Origin: Lethocerus indicus | Lineage: Eukaryota > Arthropoda > Insecta > Hemiptera > Belostomatidae | Length of the DNA stretch: 64,000 bases | Assembly: GCA_019843655.1 (NCBI GenBank) | Contig: JACDQD010000002.1 | Location: 12,609,154-12,673,153, forward strand | Direction of reading: 5' to 3' | Part shown: positions 1-11,784 of the stretch, in pieces | Position numbering within the stretch: the first letter of the stretch is position 1 | Layout: every line of letters begins with the position of its first letter | Position numbers and translations under genes: made by a program | The notes under the pieces: model-generated | What the model was told of the DNA's origin: nothing | Database searches by the model: none | Seen by the model: the letters and a program-made list of their open reading frames with translations, nothing else

Positions 1-136
1 CATTTCCTCAATTCACTGAACTATGTACTAATCAAAGTATGTACGTTAAGCAATGTTATGATAGCAGAATGCGTAATCGCTGTATTTCTCAAAGAACTGG
101 AGCGTTACTGAATGACTCGACAAGTGGGGGATGTGC

Positions 137-144
137 TATATAAG
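137..144 (+). promoter_or_regulatory. TATA box of array gene 1 (same in all seven units)
   Basis: TATATAAG stands 58 nt before the ATG. The same octamer at the same distance occurs at 3040, 5598, 8160, 10720, 13277 and 15825. Fixed spacing in all seven units, including the two with the most broken coding exons, supports this as the core promoter and argues that the promoters are not decaying. Confidence 0.8.
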
Positions 145-194
145 GATGCAGAATTGCTTTGTTTGACCAGTGGAGCAGCAGTTCTTAATTAACG

Positions 195-1207
195 ATGAAT
201 AAGGTAGAGTAAGCCATTGCAGTAGCTAAATTCATATCATAGATAATTATGATCTACATGTACAAATCAACATTACAATCTATAACCACCTTATATTAGG
301 AATTACTTACTAATATATAAATTAATTAATATTCTTATGTGAGTCACTCCATAGTGAAAATGTTTTTGTTGCCATCTCTAGTTATTAATATCTACACGAA
401 AATGACATTTACTGTGTACATTTCAGTTTCTTCTTGTTGGGCTCATCGCCTCATTGGCGATGACAGCATCCTGTGAAGAGAAGAAGCAGGAAAAGAGGGG
501 AATCCATGATTTCGGTTATGGAGGAGGAGATATCAGCGGCGGTTACGAGCAACACGGTCACGTTAAGACCATAGCCATCACAAAGGAAGTGAAAGTGCCC
601 TATCCAGTGCACGTTGAGAAGACAGTTCATGTACCGGTCCACGTGCCAGTGGACAGGCCCTACCCCGTACACATACCCAAGCCGTTCCCAGTACAAGTAG
701 AAGCACGTTCCAGTACCAGTGAAAGTGCCCGTGCCACACCGCTATCCGGTCACAGTCGTGAAACACGTGCCTTATCCAGTACATGTGCCAGTCGACAGGC
801 CCTACCCAGTGCCAGTGCCCAAGCCGTACCACGTCGTCGTGGAGAAGAAGGTCCCGTACGAAGTTGTCAAGCACGTGCCTTACCCGGTCAAAGTCCCGGT
901 TGACAGGCCTTACACCGTACACGTACCAGTGGAGAAGCCTGTTCCTTATCCAGTAGAGAAACACGTACCTTACCCAGTAAAGGTCCCAGTAGATAGACCC
1001 TACCCAGTACCTGTAGCCAAGCCTTACCCCGTACCTGTCGAGAAGCATGTCCCATACCCCGTCGAAAAGCATGTACCTTACCCTGTGAAAGTCCCGGTAC
1101 AGGTTCCCGTCAAAGTACCGTACCCAGTCGAAGTAAATGTCCCAGTTCACATCCCTGTCCCTGTCCATCATCATGATCATTATCATCATCACGACGAACA
1201 TCACTAA
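195..1207 (+). CDS. PYPV-repeat secreted cuticular-type protein, array copy 1 (one frameshift)
   Basis: Exon 1 (195-203) codes only Met-Asn-Lys and ends AAG|GTAGAG. Intron 204-426 ends TTTCAG, and exon 2 runs 427-1207. The expected 263-residue product has a signal peptide (about 1-17/19), a dibasic KKQEKRG stretch (22-28), a short Gly-rich DFGYGGG segment, the block [19 protein letters not shown] from residue 46, then about 190 residues of 8-residue blocks with PYP/PVP and regular Lys/Arg/Glu, and a His-rich tail (251-263). This composition fits a secreted extracellular-matrix or cuticle protein; the Vajk family is the closest I know, an inference from composition and not a domain match. As given, two bases are missing near 699-701 (GTAGAAG where other copies have GTAGAGAAG), which shifts the frame. 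The correct frame resumes and runs to TAA 1205-1207. The AATAAA signal is at 1247. The intron is 223 bp, against 215-216 in the other copies. Confidence 0.75.
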
Positions 1208-1252
1208 CAACATTCTTCTCTTCACTTACTAATTATTTATTTGTCAAATAAA

Positions 1253-3039
1253 TGCATAAAACCTTTACTACTTTGATCTTATTTAATTTCCTACATTGGT
1301 AGATCCACCGTCATGTCAACGGGTTGGTGAACATTTTGCGAGATTTTTAGTTTTGGAAACATATAAATAAATTTTCAAAGAACATTACCTACCTCGTACG
1401 TGGTGTTATTATGTGTATTTATAGCCTAATATGGCCTCTAATACCATGTACCTATCAGAGAATATTGACAATATTAATTTACGTGCAACGTCAACATAAT
1501 GAACAGGAGCAGCTACAAAGATATTATTTAGGTTCTACATTCACCTGTTTCCAACAGTGTTAGACACAAATAGTAGAATTCAGAGTAGCATGAATATGAA
1601 TTGCCAGAACCGCATTTCTAAGAAATGTTGATGTTTCGAAATTTTTTTCTAAGTTCCGCCTTGGGGAAATTGAATAAAATATAATGATCCTCTGATAGCT
1701 ATGACATTTTTCACCAGCGTCATTATCAATTTTTTTCTTATATCTCTGAATCCTCGTCGACCTCTCATCCGACCATAGTTCGGTACTCCTCACCCTTGAT
1801 TCCCAATGAGGCCCAATCGGCTCTCCTGCTATCCCAATTCTCTGACCTCCAACCCCTTCTGCTGATCCAACTGACTTGGTTAAATTCCAAAAACTTTTAG
1901 ATTCTCATATAAATCTCAATATCTGACTAAAAACCCCTTCAGATATAGATTCAGCCATCCAAAATTTCACTACAATTATCGAAAAAACCGCGTGGGACTC
2001 TTCCAAGACTCCAAGTTTCTCTCCTTAAATCTATTCCAACATATACGTCTCCTCGTAACAGAAAAAAGGCGAGTTCGCGCTGCCTGGAGGCGTACTCGTT
2101 ATCCTTCCGATCGTTGTAGATTTCATCAATTATCCCGGGAGCTACCTTCCGAACATACTTCCCTAAAATCCGAAAGATGACACTCCTACGGTTCTTCACT
2201 TTCCACCAGTGACTATTCCTTTTGGAAAGCGACCAAACGACCCTCCCTCTACCCCACGAGTGCACCTCTTCGCAAAAGCGAAGCGTCCCCTTGGGCCAGG
2301 ACTGATGCGCAAAAGGCGGGCGAGTTTGCCAAGCATTTACCACGACCTTTCATCACCATCCTGAGGGTGATCGAGAACACACAAATACGGTTCTAGAATC
2401 TCTCCAATCACCCCTTCCTCTCTCACTTCCTCCTAAGCCTATTATTCCCTCAAGGGTCTCCTACATAATAAATAAACTCCCAGCAGGTAACGCCCTCGGC
2501 TCCGACCTGATAATATCAGAGATACAAATCATAAAATATATTAAGTGAAAAAAGAATTTAACAATTTCATTCTCGGTATAAATACATAAATTTTGGTTAA
2601 ATTTTTTGTATAAAACGTTCAACTCCTGTTTCTGTCAATTTGTCATTACCAGACTTCCGAGTCATTATAAGAATCGACTAGAAAATTTACATGCGACTAG
2701 AAACTAAACATTAAAAGTAATAGTAACGCTGGCAATATATTTCCGATAGATCTTATATTTAATTAGAAATATAAGAAATGAGAAACATCGTGACCTTGAG
2801 ATGTATTTTATATATAGCAGAACAAGTTCAACATAATTTTTGGCAATGATATTTGTTGAAAGAATCATAAGATTCCCTCAAATAAATCATGGCATTGAGG
2901 TTCCATTTCCACAATTCAATGAACTATGTACTAATCAAAGTATGTACGTTAAGAAATGTTATGATAGCAGAATGCGTAATCGCTGTATTTCTCAAAGAAC
3001 TGGACCGTTACTGAAAGACTCGACAAGTGGGGGATGTGC
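1253..3039. repeat. Spacer of unit 1, longer than the other spacers
   Basis: After the poly(A) signal this matches the other spacers to about 1735. It then differs over about 1740-2570, where a jockey-like LINE fragment sits, and matches again from the TATAAATACATAAATTTTGG stretch near 2578. This segment accounts for the extra 340 bp of unit 1. No host gene is seen. Confidence 0.8.
1750..2540 (+). mobile_element. Decayed jockey-clade non-LTR retrotransposon fragment (EN end to start of RT)
   Basis: Translation on + in shifting frames recovers, in the right order, hallmarks of a jockey-type ORF2. From 1759, DLSSDHSSVLLTLDS matches the end of the endonuclease domain. Near 2058-2118, VTEKRRVRAAWRRTRYPSDR matches the linker region. 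Near 2211-2340, DYSFWKATKRP, then LRK, WARTDAQKAGEFAKHL, matches the segment before the reverse transcriptase. At about 2470-2540, LPAGNALGSDLIISE matches the RT start motif (LPxxKAPGxD). Stops and frameshifts make it non-functional. An open frame on the opposite strand here (1951-2343) is a shadow. Confidence 0.82.
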
Positions 3040-3097
3040 TATATAAGGATGAAGATTTGCTTTGTTTAACCAGTGGAGCAGCAGTTCTCAATAAACC

Positions 3098-4104
3098 ATG
3101 AATAAGGTAGAGTAAGCCATTGCAGTAGCTAAATTCACACCATAGTGATCTACATGTACAAATCAACATTACAATCTATAACCACCTTATATTAGGAATT
3201 AATTACTAATACATAAATTAATTAATATTCTTATGTGAGTCACTCCATGGTGAAAATGTTTTTGTTGCCATCTCTAGTTATTAATATCTACACGAAAATG
3301 ACATTTACTGTGTACATTTCAGTTTCTTCTTGTTGGGCTCATCGCCTCATTGGCGATGACAGCATCCTGTGAAGAGAAGAAGCAGGAAAAGAGGGGAATC
3401 CATGATTTCGGTTATGGAGGAGGAGATATCAGCGGCGGTTACGAGCAACACGGTCACGTTAAGACCATAGCCATCACAAAGGAAGTGAAAGTGCCCTATC
3501 CAGTGCACGTTGAGAAGACAGTTCATGTACCGGTCCACGTGCCAGTGGACAGGCCCTACCCCGTACACATACCCAAGCCGTTCCCAGTACAAGTAGAGAA
3601 GCACGTTCCAGTACCAGTGAAAGTGCCCGTGCCACACCGCTATCCGGTCACAGTCGTGAAACACGTGCCTTATCCAGTACATGTGCCAGTCGACAGGCCC
3701 TACCCAGTGCCAGTGCCCAAGCCGTACCACGTCGTCGTGGAGAAGAAGGTCCCGTACGAAGTTGTCAAGCACGTGCCTTACCCGGTCAAAGTCCCGGTTG
3801 ACAGGCCTTACACCGTACACGTACCAGTGGAGAAGCCTGTTCCTTATCCAGTAGAGAAACACGTACCTTACCCAGTAAAGGTCCCAGTAGATAGACCCTA
3901 CCCAGTACCTGTAGCCAAGCCTTACCCCGTACCTGTCGAGAAGCATGTCCCATACCCGTCGAAAAGCATGTACCTTACCCTGTGAAAGTCCCGGTACAGG
4001 TTCCCGTCAAAGTACCGTACCCAGTCGAAGTAAATGTCCCAGTTCACATCCCTGTCCCTGTCCATCATCATGATCATTATCATCATCACGACGAACATCA
4101 CTAA
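3098..4104 (+). CDS. PYPV-repeat secreted cuticular-type protein, array copy 2 (one frameshift near C-terminus)
   Basis: Exon 1 is 3098-3106 (Met-Asn-Lys), intron 3107-3322 (216 bp), exon 2 3323-4104. The frame is intact through the signal peptide, the KKQEKRG site, the [13 protein letters not shown] block and most of the PYPV blocks. One C is missing in a C-run at about 3954-3957 (CATACCCGTC against CATACCCCGTC). As given, translation leaves the repeat frame at HVPYPSKS and stops at 3985, losing the His-rich tail. The original frame continues beyond it to TAA 4102-4104, and AATAAA lies at 4144. A single homopolymer deletion in an otherwise perfect gene could be an assembly error or a young truncation. 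TATA at 3040. Confidence 0.75.
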
Positions 4105-4852
4105 CAACATTCTTCTCTTCACTTACTAATTATTTATTTGTCAAATAAATGCATAAAACCTTTACTACTTTGATCTTATTTAATTTCCTACATTGGTAGA
4201 TCCACCGTCATGTCAACGGGTTGGTGAACAGTTTGCGAGATTTTTTAGTTTTGGAAACATATAAATAAATTTTCAAAGAACATTACCTACCTCGTACGTG
4301 GTGTTATTCTGTGTATTTATAGCCTAATATGGCCTCTAATACCATGTACCTATCAGAGAATATTGACAATATTAATTTACGTGCAACGTCAACATAATGA
4401 ACAGGAGCAGCTACAAAGATATTATTTACATACTACATTCACCTGTTTCCAACAGTGTTAGACACAAATAGTAGAATTCAGAGTAGCATGAATATGGAAT
4501 GCCGGAACCGCATTTCTAAGAAATGTTGATGTTTCGAAACGTTTTTTCTAAGTTCCCAGTTGGGGAAATTGAATAAAATATAATGATCATCTTACAGGTA
4601 TGAAATTTTTCACCAAGCGTCAATAGTTATTTTTCCCAAATCTCTGTATGAGAAATGGGCTAGAAGTCCTTAAAACTATTCGTGCATTATTTTGAAACTG
4701 TTGGGTAGGAATTGATTTTGACATTTCCTATTTATTTTCAATCCCCATACTCAACTCAAACGAACTGGCTTAAACAGACAATTTGGACTACTAAGAGAAT
4801 TAATGAAACTGACGTCAGAACGAACATTAAACAACTAACTTGCAGTCAACAA

Positions 4853-5126
4853 AACCATTATAAACTAACATGGACATAAGGTATAGAACTATGGATCCAC
4901 CAAGACATCCAACATCGCTCGCATCCAGATATGTCAATCTCTAGGCCTATGTACTATCCCTAATGCTCCTTTGGTCTGGTATGTCTAACCGAACAATTCA
5001 CAACGTCCTCAAGGTAATCAATGTTGACGAAGTCGTCAAATCCAGATTCTTTATGCTCCATTCCCGCCTTTCTCCTCATCAGGCTGACACCTCTTTCACC
5101 CATCTATTACCGCCCCGAAAAAAGCA
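4853..5126 (+). mobile_element. Jockey-like RT C-terminal relic in spacer of unit 2
   Basis: Shifting + frames give HYKLTWT, GIELW, then NAPLVWYV, and then (4963-5157) SNRTIHNVLKVINVDEV with FMLHSRLSPHQ and LLPPRK. This order matches the end of jockey-type RT ORFs (YKxxxxPxWTYGIELWG ... NAPWYVSNRTIHxDLKI ... EVI ... LHxxLSxHPNPL). Stops and indels interrupt it. The 64-codon open frame here is the best-preserved part of this relic and not a host gene. Confidence 0.65.
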
Positions 5127-5655
5127 TTCTCCGTATAAATACATAAATTTTGGTTGAATTTGTTGTATAAGAAGTTCAACTCCTGTTTCTGTCAATTTGT
5201 CATTACCAGACTTCCTAGTCATTATTAGAATCGACTATAAAATTTACATGCGACTAGAAACTAAACATTAAAGGTAATAGTAACGCTGGAAATTTGTTTC
5301 CGGTAGATCTTTAATTTAATTAGAAATATAGGAAATAAGAAACATCGTTACATTGAGAAGTATTTTATATATAGCTGTACAAGTTGAACATAATTTTTGG
5401 CAAAGATATTTGGTGGACAATTAATAAGCTTCCTTCAAAATAAATTATGGCATCCATCGTCCATTTCCAAAATACACCGAACTATGTACTAAACGAAGTA
5501 AGTACATTAGGCGTTGTTATGATAGAAGAACGCGTAATCGCTGTATTTCTCAAAGAACTGGACCGTTACTGAAAGACTCGACAAGTGGGGGATGTGCTAT
5601 ATAAGGATGAAGATTTGCTTTGTTTAACCAGTGGAGCAGCAGTTCTCAATAAACC

Positions 5656-6659
5656 ATGAATAAGGTAGAGTAAGCCATTGCAGTAGCTAAATTCACCCCA
5701 CAGTGATCTACATGTACAAATCAACATTACAATCTATAACCACCTTATATTAGGAATTAATTACTAATACATAAATTAATTAATATTCTTATGTGAGTCA
5801 CTCCATGGTGAAAATGTTTTTGTTGCCATCTCTAGTTATTAATATCTACACGAAAATGACATTTACTGTGTACATTTCAGTTTCTTCTTGTTGGGCTCAT
5901 CGCCTCATTGGCGATGACAGCATCCTGTGAAGAGAAGAAGCAGGAAAAGAGGGGAATCCATGATTTCGGTTATGGAGGAGGAGATATCAGCGGCGGTTAC
6001 GAGCAACACGGTCACGTTAAGACCATAGCCATCACAAAGGAAGTGAAAGTGCCCTATCCAGTGCACGTTGAGAAGACAGTTCATGTACCGGTCCACGTGC
6101 CAGTGGACAGGCCCTACAATACACATACAAGCCGTTCCCAGTACAAGTAGAGAAGCACGTTCCAGTACCAGTGAAAGTGCCCGTGCCACACCGCTATCCG
6201 GTCACAGTCGTGAAACACGTGCCTTATCCAGTACATGTGCCAGTCGACAGGCCCTACCCAGTGCCAGTGCCCAAGCCGTACCACGTCGTCGTGGAGAAGA
6301 AGGTCCCGTACGAAGTTGTCAAGCACGTGCCTTACCCGGTCAAAGTCCCGGTTGACAGGCCTTACACCGTACACGTACCAGTGGAGAAGCCTGTTCCTTA
6401 TCCAGTAGAGAAACACGTACCTTACCCAGTAAAGGTCCCAGTAGATAGACCCTACCCAGTACCTGTAGCCAAGCCTTACCCCGTACCTGTCGAGAAGCAT
6501 GTCCCATACCCCGTCGAAAAGCATGTACCTTACCCTGTGAAAGTCCCGGTACAGGTTCCCGTCAAAGTACCGTACCCAGTCGAAGTAAATGTCCCAGTTC
6601 ACATCCCTGTCCCTGTCCATCATCATGATCATTATCATCATCACGACGAACATCACTAA
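5656..6659 (+). pseudogene. PYPV-repeat secreted protein, array copy 3 (frame broken at about residue 92)
   Basis: Exon 1 is 5656-5664, intron 5665-5880, exon 2 5881-6659. It is normal up to VDRPY. Then at 6117-6131 the sequence reads CCTACAATACACATACAAGCC where other copies have CCTACCCCGTACACATACCCAAGCC, a net loss of four bases with local base changes. Translation as given stops at 6150. The PYPV frame resumes at about 6171 and is clean to TAA 6657-6659, including the His-rich tail. TATA at 5598. This lesion is more complex than the single-base losses elsewhere, so it is the better candidate for a genuine mutation. Confidence 0.65.
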
Positions 6660-7411
6660 CAACATTCTTCTCTTCACTTACTAATTATTTATTTGTCAAA
6701 TAAATGCATAAAACCTTTACTACTTTGATCTTATTTAATTTCCTACATTGGTAGATCCACCGTCATGTCAACGGGTTGGTGAACAGTTTGCGAGATTTTT
6801 TAGTTTTGGAAACATATAAATAAATTTTCAAAGAACATTACCTTCCTCGTACGTGGGTGTTATTCCTGTGTATTTATAGCCTAATATGGCCTCTAATACC
6901 ATGTACCTATCAGAGAATATTGACAATATTAATTTACGTGCAACGTCAACATAATGAACAGGAGCAGCTACAAAGATATTATTTACATACTACATTCACC
7001 TGTTTCCAACAGTGTTAGACACAAATAGTAGAATTCAGAGTAGCATGAATATGAATTGCCAGAACCGCATTTCTAAGAAATGTTGATGTTTCGAAACGTT
7101 TTTTCTAAGTTCCCAGTTGGGGAAATTGAATAAAATATAATGATCATCTTACAGGTATGAAATTTTTCACCAAGCGTCAATAGTTATTTTTTCCCCAAAT
7201 CTCTGTATGAGAAATGGGCTAGAAGTCCTTAAAACTATTCGTGCATTATTTTGAAACTGTTGGGTAGGAATTGATTTTGACATTTCCTATTTATTTTCAA
7301 TCCCCATACTCAACTCAAACGAACTGGCTTAAACAGACAATTTGGACTACTAAGAGAATTAATGAAACTGACGTCAGAACGAACATTAAACAACTAACTT
7401 GCAGTCAACAA

Positions 7412-7686
7412 AACCATTATAAACTAACATGGACATAAGGTATAGAACTATGGATCCACCAAGACATCCAACATCGCTCGCATCCAGATATGTCAATCTC
7501 TAGGCCTATGTACTATCCCTAATGCTCCTTTGGTCTGGTATGTCTAACCGAACAATTCCCCGCGTCCTCAAAGGTGATCAATGTTGACGAAGTCGTCAAA
7601 TCCAGATTAACTTTATGCTCCATTCCCGCCTTTCTCCTCATCAGGCTGACACCTCTTTCACCCATCTATTACCGCCCCGAAAAAAG
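7412..7686 (+). mobile_element. Jockey-like RT C-terminal relic in spacer of unit 3
   Basis: Same relic as in unit 2, with extra small changes (ATTCCCCGCG for ATTCACAACG, and an inserted AA in CAGATTAACTTTATGC) that destroy the 64-codon frame seen in units 2, 4 and 5. Confidence 0.62.
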
Positions 7687-8217
7687 CATTCTCCGTATAA
7701 ATACATAAATTTTGGTTGAATTTGTTGTATAAAAGTTCAACTCCTGTTTCTGTCAATTTGTCATTACCAGACTTCCTAGTCATTATTAGAATCGACTATA
7801 AAATTTACATGCGACTAGAAACTAAACATTAAAGGTAATAGTAACGCTGGAAATTTGTTTCCGGTAGATCTTTAATTTAATTAGAAATATAGGAAATAAG
7901 AAACATCGTTACATTGAGAAGTATTTTATATATAGCTGTACAAGTTGAACATAATTTTGGCAAAGATATTTGGTGGACAATTAACTAAGCTTCCTTCAAA
8001 ATAGAATTATGGCATCCATCGTCCATTTCCAAAATACACCGAACTATGTACTAAACGAAGTAAGTACATTAGGCGTTGTTATGTTAGAAGAACGCGTAAT
8101 CGCTGTATTTCTCAAAGAACTGGACCGTTACTGAAAGACTCGACAAGTGGGGGATGTGCTATATAAGGATGAAGATTTGCTTTGTTTAACCAGTGGAGCA
8201 GCAGTTCTCAATAAACC

Positions 8218-9224
8218 ATGAATAAGGTAGAGTAAGCCATTGCAGTAGCTAAATTCACACCATAGTGATCTACATGTACAAATCAACATTACAATCTATA
8301 ACCACCTTATATTAGGAATTAATTACTAATACATAAATTAATTAATATTCTTATGTGAGTCACTCCATGGTGAAAATGTTTTTGTTGCCATCTCTAGTTA
8401 TTAATATCTACACGAAAATGACATTTACTGTGTACATTTCAGTTTCTTCTTGTTGGGCTCATCGCCTCATTGGCGATGACAGCATCCTGTGAAGAGAAGA
8501 AGCAGGAAAAGAGGGGAATCCATGATTTCGGTTATGGAGGAGGAGATATCAGCGGCGGTTACGAGCAACACGGTCACGTTAAGACCATAGCCATCACAAA
8601 GGAAGTGAAAGTGCCCTATCCAGTGCACGTTGAGAAGACAGTTCATGTACCGGTCCACGTGCCAGTGGACAGGCCCTACCCCGTACACATACCCAAGCCG
8701 TTCCCAGTACAAGTAGAGAAGCACGTTCCAGTACCAGTGAAAGTGCCCGTGCCACACCGCTATCCGGTCACAGTCGTGAAACACGTGCCTTATCCAGTAC
8801 ATGTGCCAGTCGACAGGCCCTACCCAGTGCCAGTGCCCAAGCCGTACCACGTCGTCGTGGAGAAGAAGGTCCCGTACGAAGTTGTCAAGCACGTGCCTTA
8901 CCCGGTCAAAGTCCCGGTTGACAGGCCTTACACCGTACACGTACCAGTGGAGAAGCCTGTTCCTTATCCAGTAGAGAAACACGTACCTTACCCAGTAAAG
9001 GTCCCAGTAGATAGACCCTACCCAGTACCTGTAGCCAAGCCTTACCCCGTACCTGTCGAGAAGCATGTCCCATACCCCGTCGAAAAGCATGTACCTTACC
9101 CTGTGAAAGTCCGGTACAGGTTCCCGTCAAAGTACCGTACCCAGTCGAAGTAAATGTCCCAGTTCACATCCCTGTCCCTGTCCATCATCATGATCATTAT
9201 CATCATCACGACGAACATCACTAA
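8218..9224 (+). CDS. PYPV-repeat secreted cuticular-type protein, array copy 4 (one frameshift near C-terminus)
   Basis: Exon 1 is 8218-8226, intron 8227-8442 (216 bp), exon 2 8443-9224. This copy keeps the longest correct frame from the start: signal peptide, KKQEKRG, the [13 protein letters not shown] block and all PYPV blocks up to HVPYPVKV. One C is then missing at about 9110 (AAGTCCGG against AAGTCCCGG), so the last residues become [13 protein letters not shown] and translation stops at 9153. The original frame would end at TAA 9222-9224. TATA at 8160, AATAAA at 9264. As given, the product lacks only the final stretch and the His-rich tail. Confidence 0.78.
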
Positions 9225-9973
9225 CAACATTCTTCTCTTCACTTACTAATTATTTATTTGTCAAATAAATGCATAAAACCTTTACTACTTTGATCTTATT
9301 TAATTTCCTACATTGGTAGATCCACCGTCATGTCAACGGGTTGGTGAACAGTTTGCGAGATTTTTTAGTTTTGGAAACATATAAATAAATTTTCAAAGAA
9401 CATTACCTACCTCGTACGTGGTGTTATTCTGTGTATTTATAGCCTAATATGGCCTCTAATACCATGTACCTATCAGAGAATATTGACAATATTAATTTAC
9501 GTGCAACGTCAACATAATGAACAGGAGCAGCTACAAAGATATTATTTACATACTACATTCACCTGTTTCCAACAGTGTTAGACACAAATAGTAGAATTCA
9601 GAGTAGCATGAATATGAATCGCCAGAAACGCATTTCTAAGAAATGTCGATGTTTCGAAACGTTTTTTCTAAGTTCCCAGTTGGGGAAATTGAATAAAATA
9701 TAATGATCATCTTACAGGTATGAAATTTTTCACCAAGCGTCAATAGTTATTTTTTCCCCAAATCTCTGGATGAGAAATGGGCTAGAAGTCCTTAAAACTA
9801 TTCGTGCATTATTTTGAAACTGTTGGGTAGGAATTGATTTTGACATTTCCTATTTATTTTCAATCCCCATACTCAACTCAAACGAACTGGCTTAAACAGA
9901 CAATTTGGACTACTAAGAGAATTAATGAAACTGACGTCAGAACGAACATTAAACAACTAACTTGCAGTCAACA

Positions 9974-10247
9974 AAACCATTATAAACTAACATGGACATA
10001 AGGTATAGAACTATGGATCCACCAAGACATCCAACATCGCTCGCATCCAGATATGTCAATCTCTAGGCCTATGTACTATCCCTAATGCTCCTTTGGTCTG
10101 GTATGTCTAACCGAACAATTCACCACGTCCTCAAGGTCATCAATGTTGACGAAGTCGTCATATCCAAATTCTTTATGCTCCATTCCCGCCTTTCTCCTCA
10201 TCAGGCTGACACCTCTTTCACCCATCTATTACCGCCCCGAAAAAAGC
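9974..10247 (+). mobile_element. Jockey-like RT C-terminal relic in spacer of unit 4
   Basis: Same relic as in unit 2. The open stretch at 10085-10279 has SNRTIHHVLKV, differing by a few bases from unit 2. It shares those differences with unit 5, which suggests that units 4 and 5 duplicated together or exchanged sequence. Confidence 0.63.
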
Positions 10248-10777
10248 ATTCTCCGTATAAATACATAAATTTTGGTTGAATTTGTTGTATAAAAAGTTCA
10301 ACTCCTGTTTCTGTCAATTTGTCATTACCAGACTTCCTAGTCATTATTAGAATCGACTATAAAATTTACATGCGACTAGAAACTAAACATTAAAGGTAAT
10401 AGTAACGCTGGAAATTTGTTTCCGGTAGATCTTTAATTTAATTAGAAATATAGGAAATAAGAAACATCGTTACATTGAGAAGTATTTTATATATAGCTGT
10501 ACAAGTTGAACATAATTTTTGGCAAAGATATTTGGTGGACAATTAATAAGCTTCCCTCAAAATAAATTATGGCATCCATCGTCCATTTCCAAAATACACC
10601 GAACTATGTACTAAACGAAGTAAGTACATTAGGCGTTGTTATGTTAGAAGAACGCGTAATCGCTGTATTTCTCAAAGAACTGGACCGTTACTGAAAGACT
10701 CGACAAGTGGGGGATGTGCTATATAAGGATGAAGATTTGCTTTGTTTAACCAGTGGAGCAGCAGTTCTCAATAAACC

Positions 10778-11784
10778 ATGAATAAGGTAGAGTAAGCCAT
10801 TGCAGTAGCTAAATTCACCCCATAGTGATCTACATGTACAAATCAACATTACAATCTATAACCACCTTATATTAGGAATTAATTACTAATACATAAATTA
10901 ATTAATATTCTTATGTGAGTCACTCCATGGTGAAAATGTTTTTGTTGCCATCTCTAGTTATTAATATCTACACGAAAATGACATTTACTGTGTACATTTC
11001 AGTTTCTTCTTGTTGGGCTCATCGCCTCATTGGCGATGACAGCATCCTGTGAAGAGAAGAAGCAGGAAAAGAGGGAATCCATGATTTCGGTTATGGAGGA
11101 GGAGATATCAGCGGCGGTTACGAGCAACACGGTCACGTTAAGACCATAGCCATCACAAAGGAAGTGAAAGTGCCCTATCCAGTGCACGTTGAGAAGACAG
11201 TTCATGTACCGGTCCACGTGCCAGTGGACAGGCCCTACCCCGTACACATACCCAAGCCGTTCCCAGTACAAGTAGAGAAGCACGTTCCAGTACCAGTGAA
11301 AGTGCCCGTGCCACACCGCTATCCGGTCACAGTCGTGAAACACGTGCCTTATCCAGTACATGTGCCAGTCGACAGGCCCTACCCAGTGCCAGTGCCCAAG
11401 CCGTACCACGTCGTCGTGGAGAAGAAGGTCCCGTACGAAGTTGTCAAGCACGTGCCTTACCCGGTCAAAGTCCCGGTTGACAGGCCTTACACCGTACACG
11501 TACCAGTGGAGAAGCCTGTTCCTTATCCAGTAGAGAAACACGTACCTTACCCAGTAAAGGTCCCAGTAGATAGACCCTACCCAGTACCTGTAGCCAAGCC
11601 TTACCCCGTACCTGTCGAGAAGCATGTCCCATACCCCGTCGAAAAGCATGTACCTTACCCTGTGAAAGTCCCGGTACAGGTTCCCGTCAAAGTACCGTAC
11701 CCAGTCGAAGTAAATGTCCCAGTTCACATCCCTGTCCCTGTCCATCATCATGATCATTATCATCATCACGACGAACATCACTAA
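10778..11784 (+). CDS. PYPV-repeat secreted cuticular-type protein, array copy 5 (one early frameshift)
   Basis: Exon 1 is 10778-10786, intron 10787-11002 (216 bp), exon 2 11003-11784. One G is missing from a G-run at about 11071-11075 (AAGAGGGAATCC against AAGAGGGGAATCC), just after the KKQEKR codons, so translation as given goes out of frame near residue 27. From 11164 the correct frame is uninterrupted to TAA 11782-11784, with all PYPV blocks and the complete His-rich tail. TATA at 10720. Apart from this base I see no other defect, so it is one homopolymer G away from a full 263-residue gene. Confidence 0.76.

Noticed and set aside
1951..2343. 130-codon minus-strand frame
   Set aside because: It is the complement of the jockey-like relic, whose + strand translation carries the recognisable motifs.
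4963..5157. 64-codon frame repeated in array spacers as a possible host gene
   Set aside because: Its SNRTIHNVLKV text and the preceding GIELW and NAPLVWYV pieces fit the C-terminus of a LINE reverse transcriptase, and it is broken in units 3 and 6.
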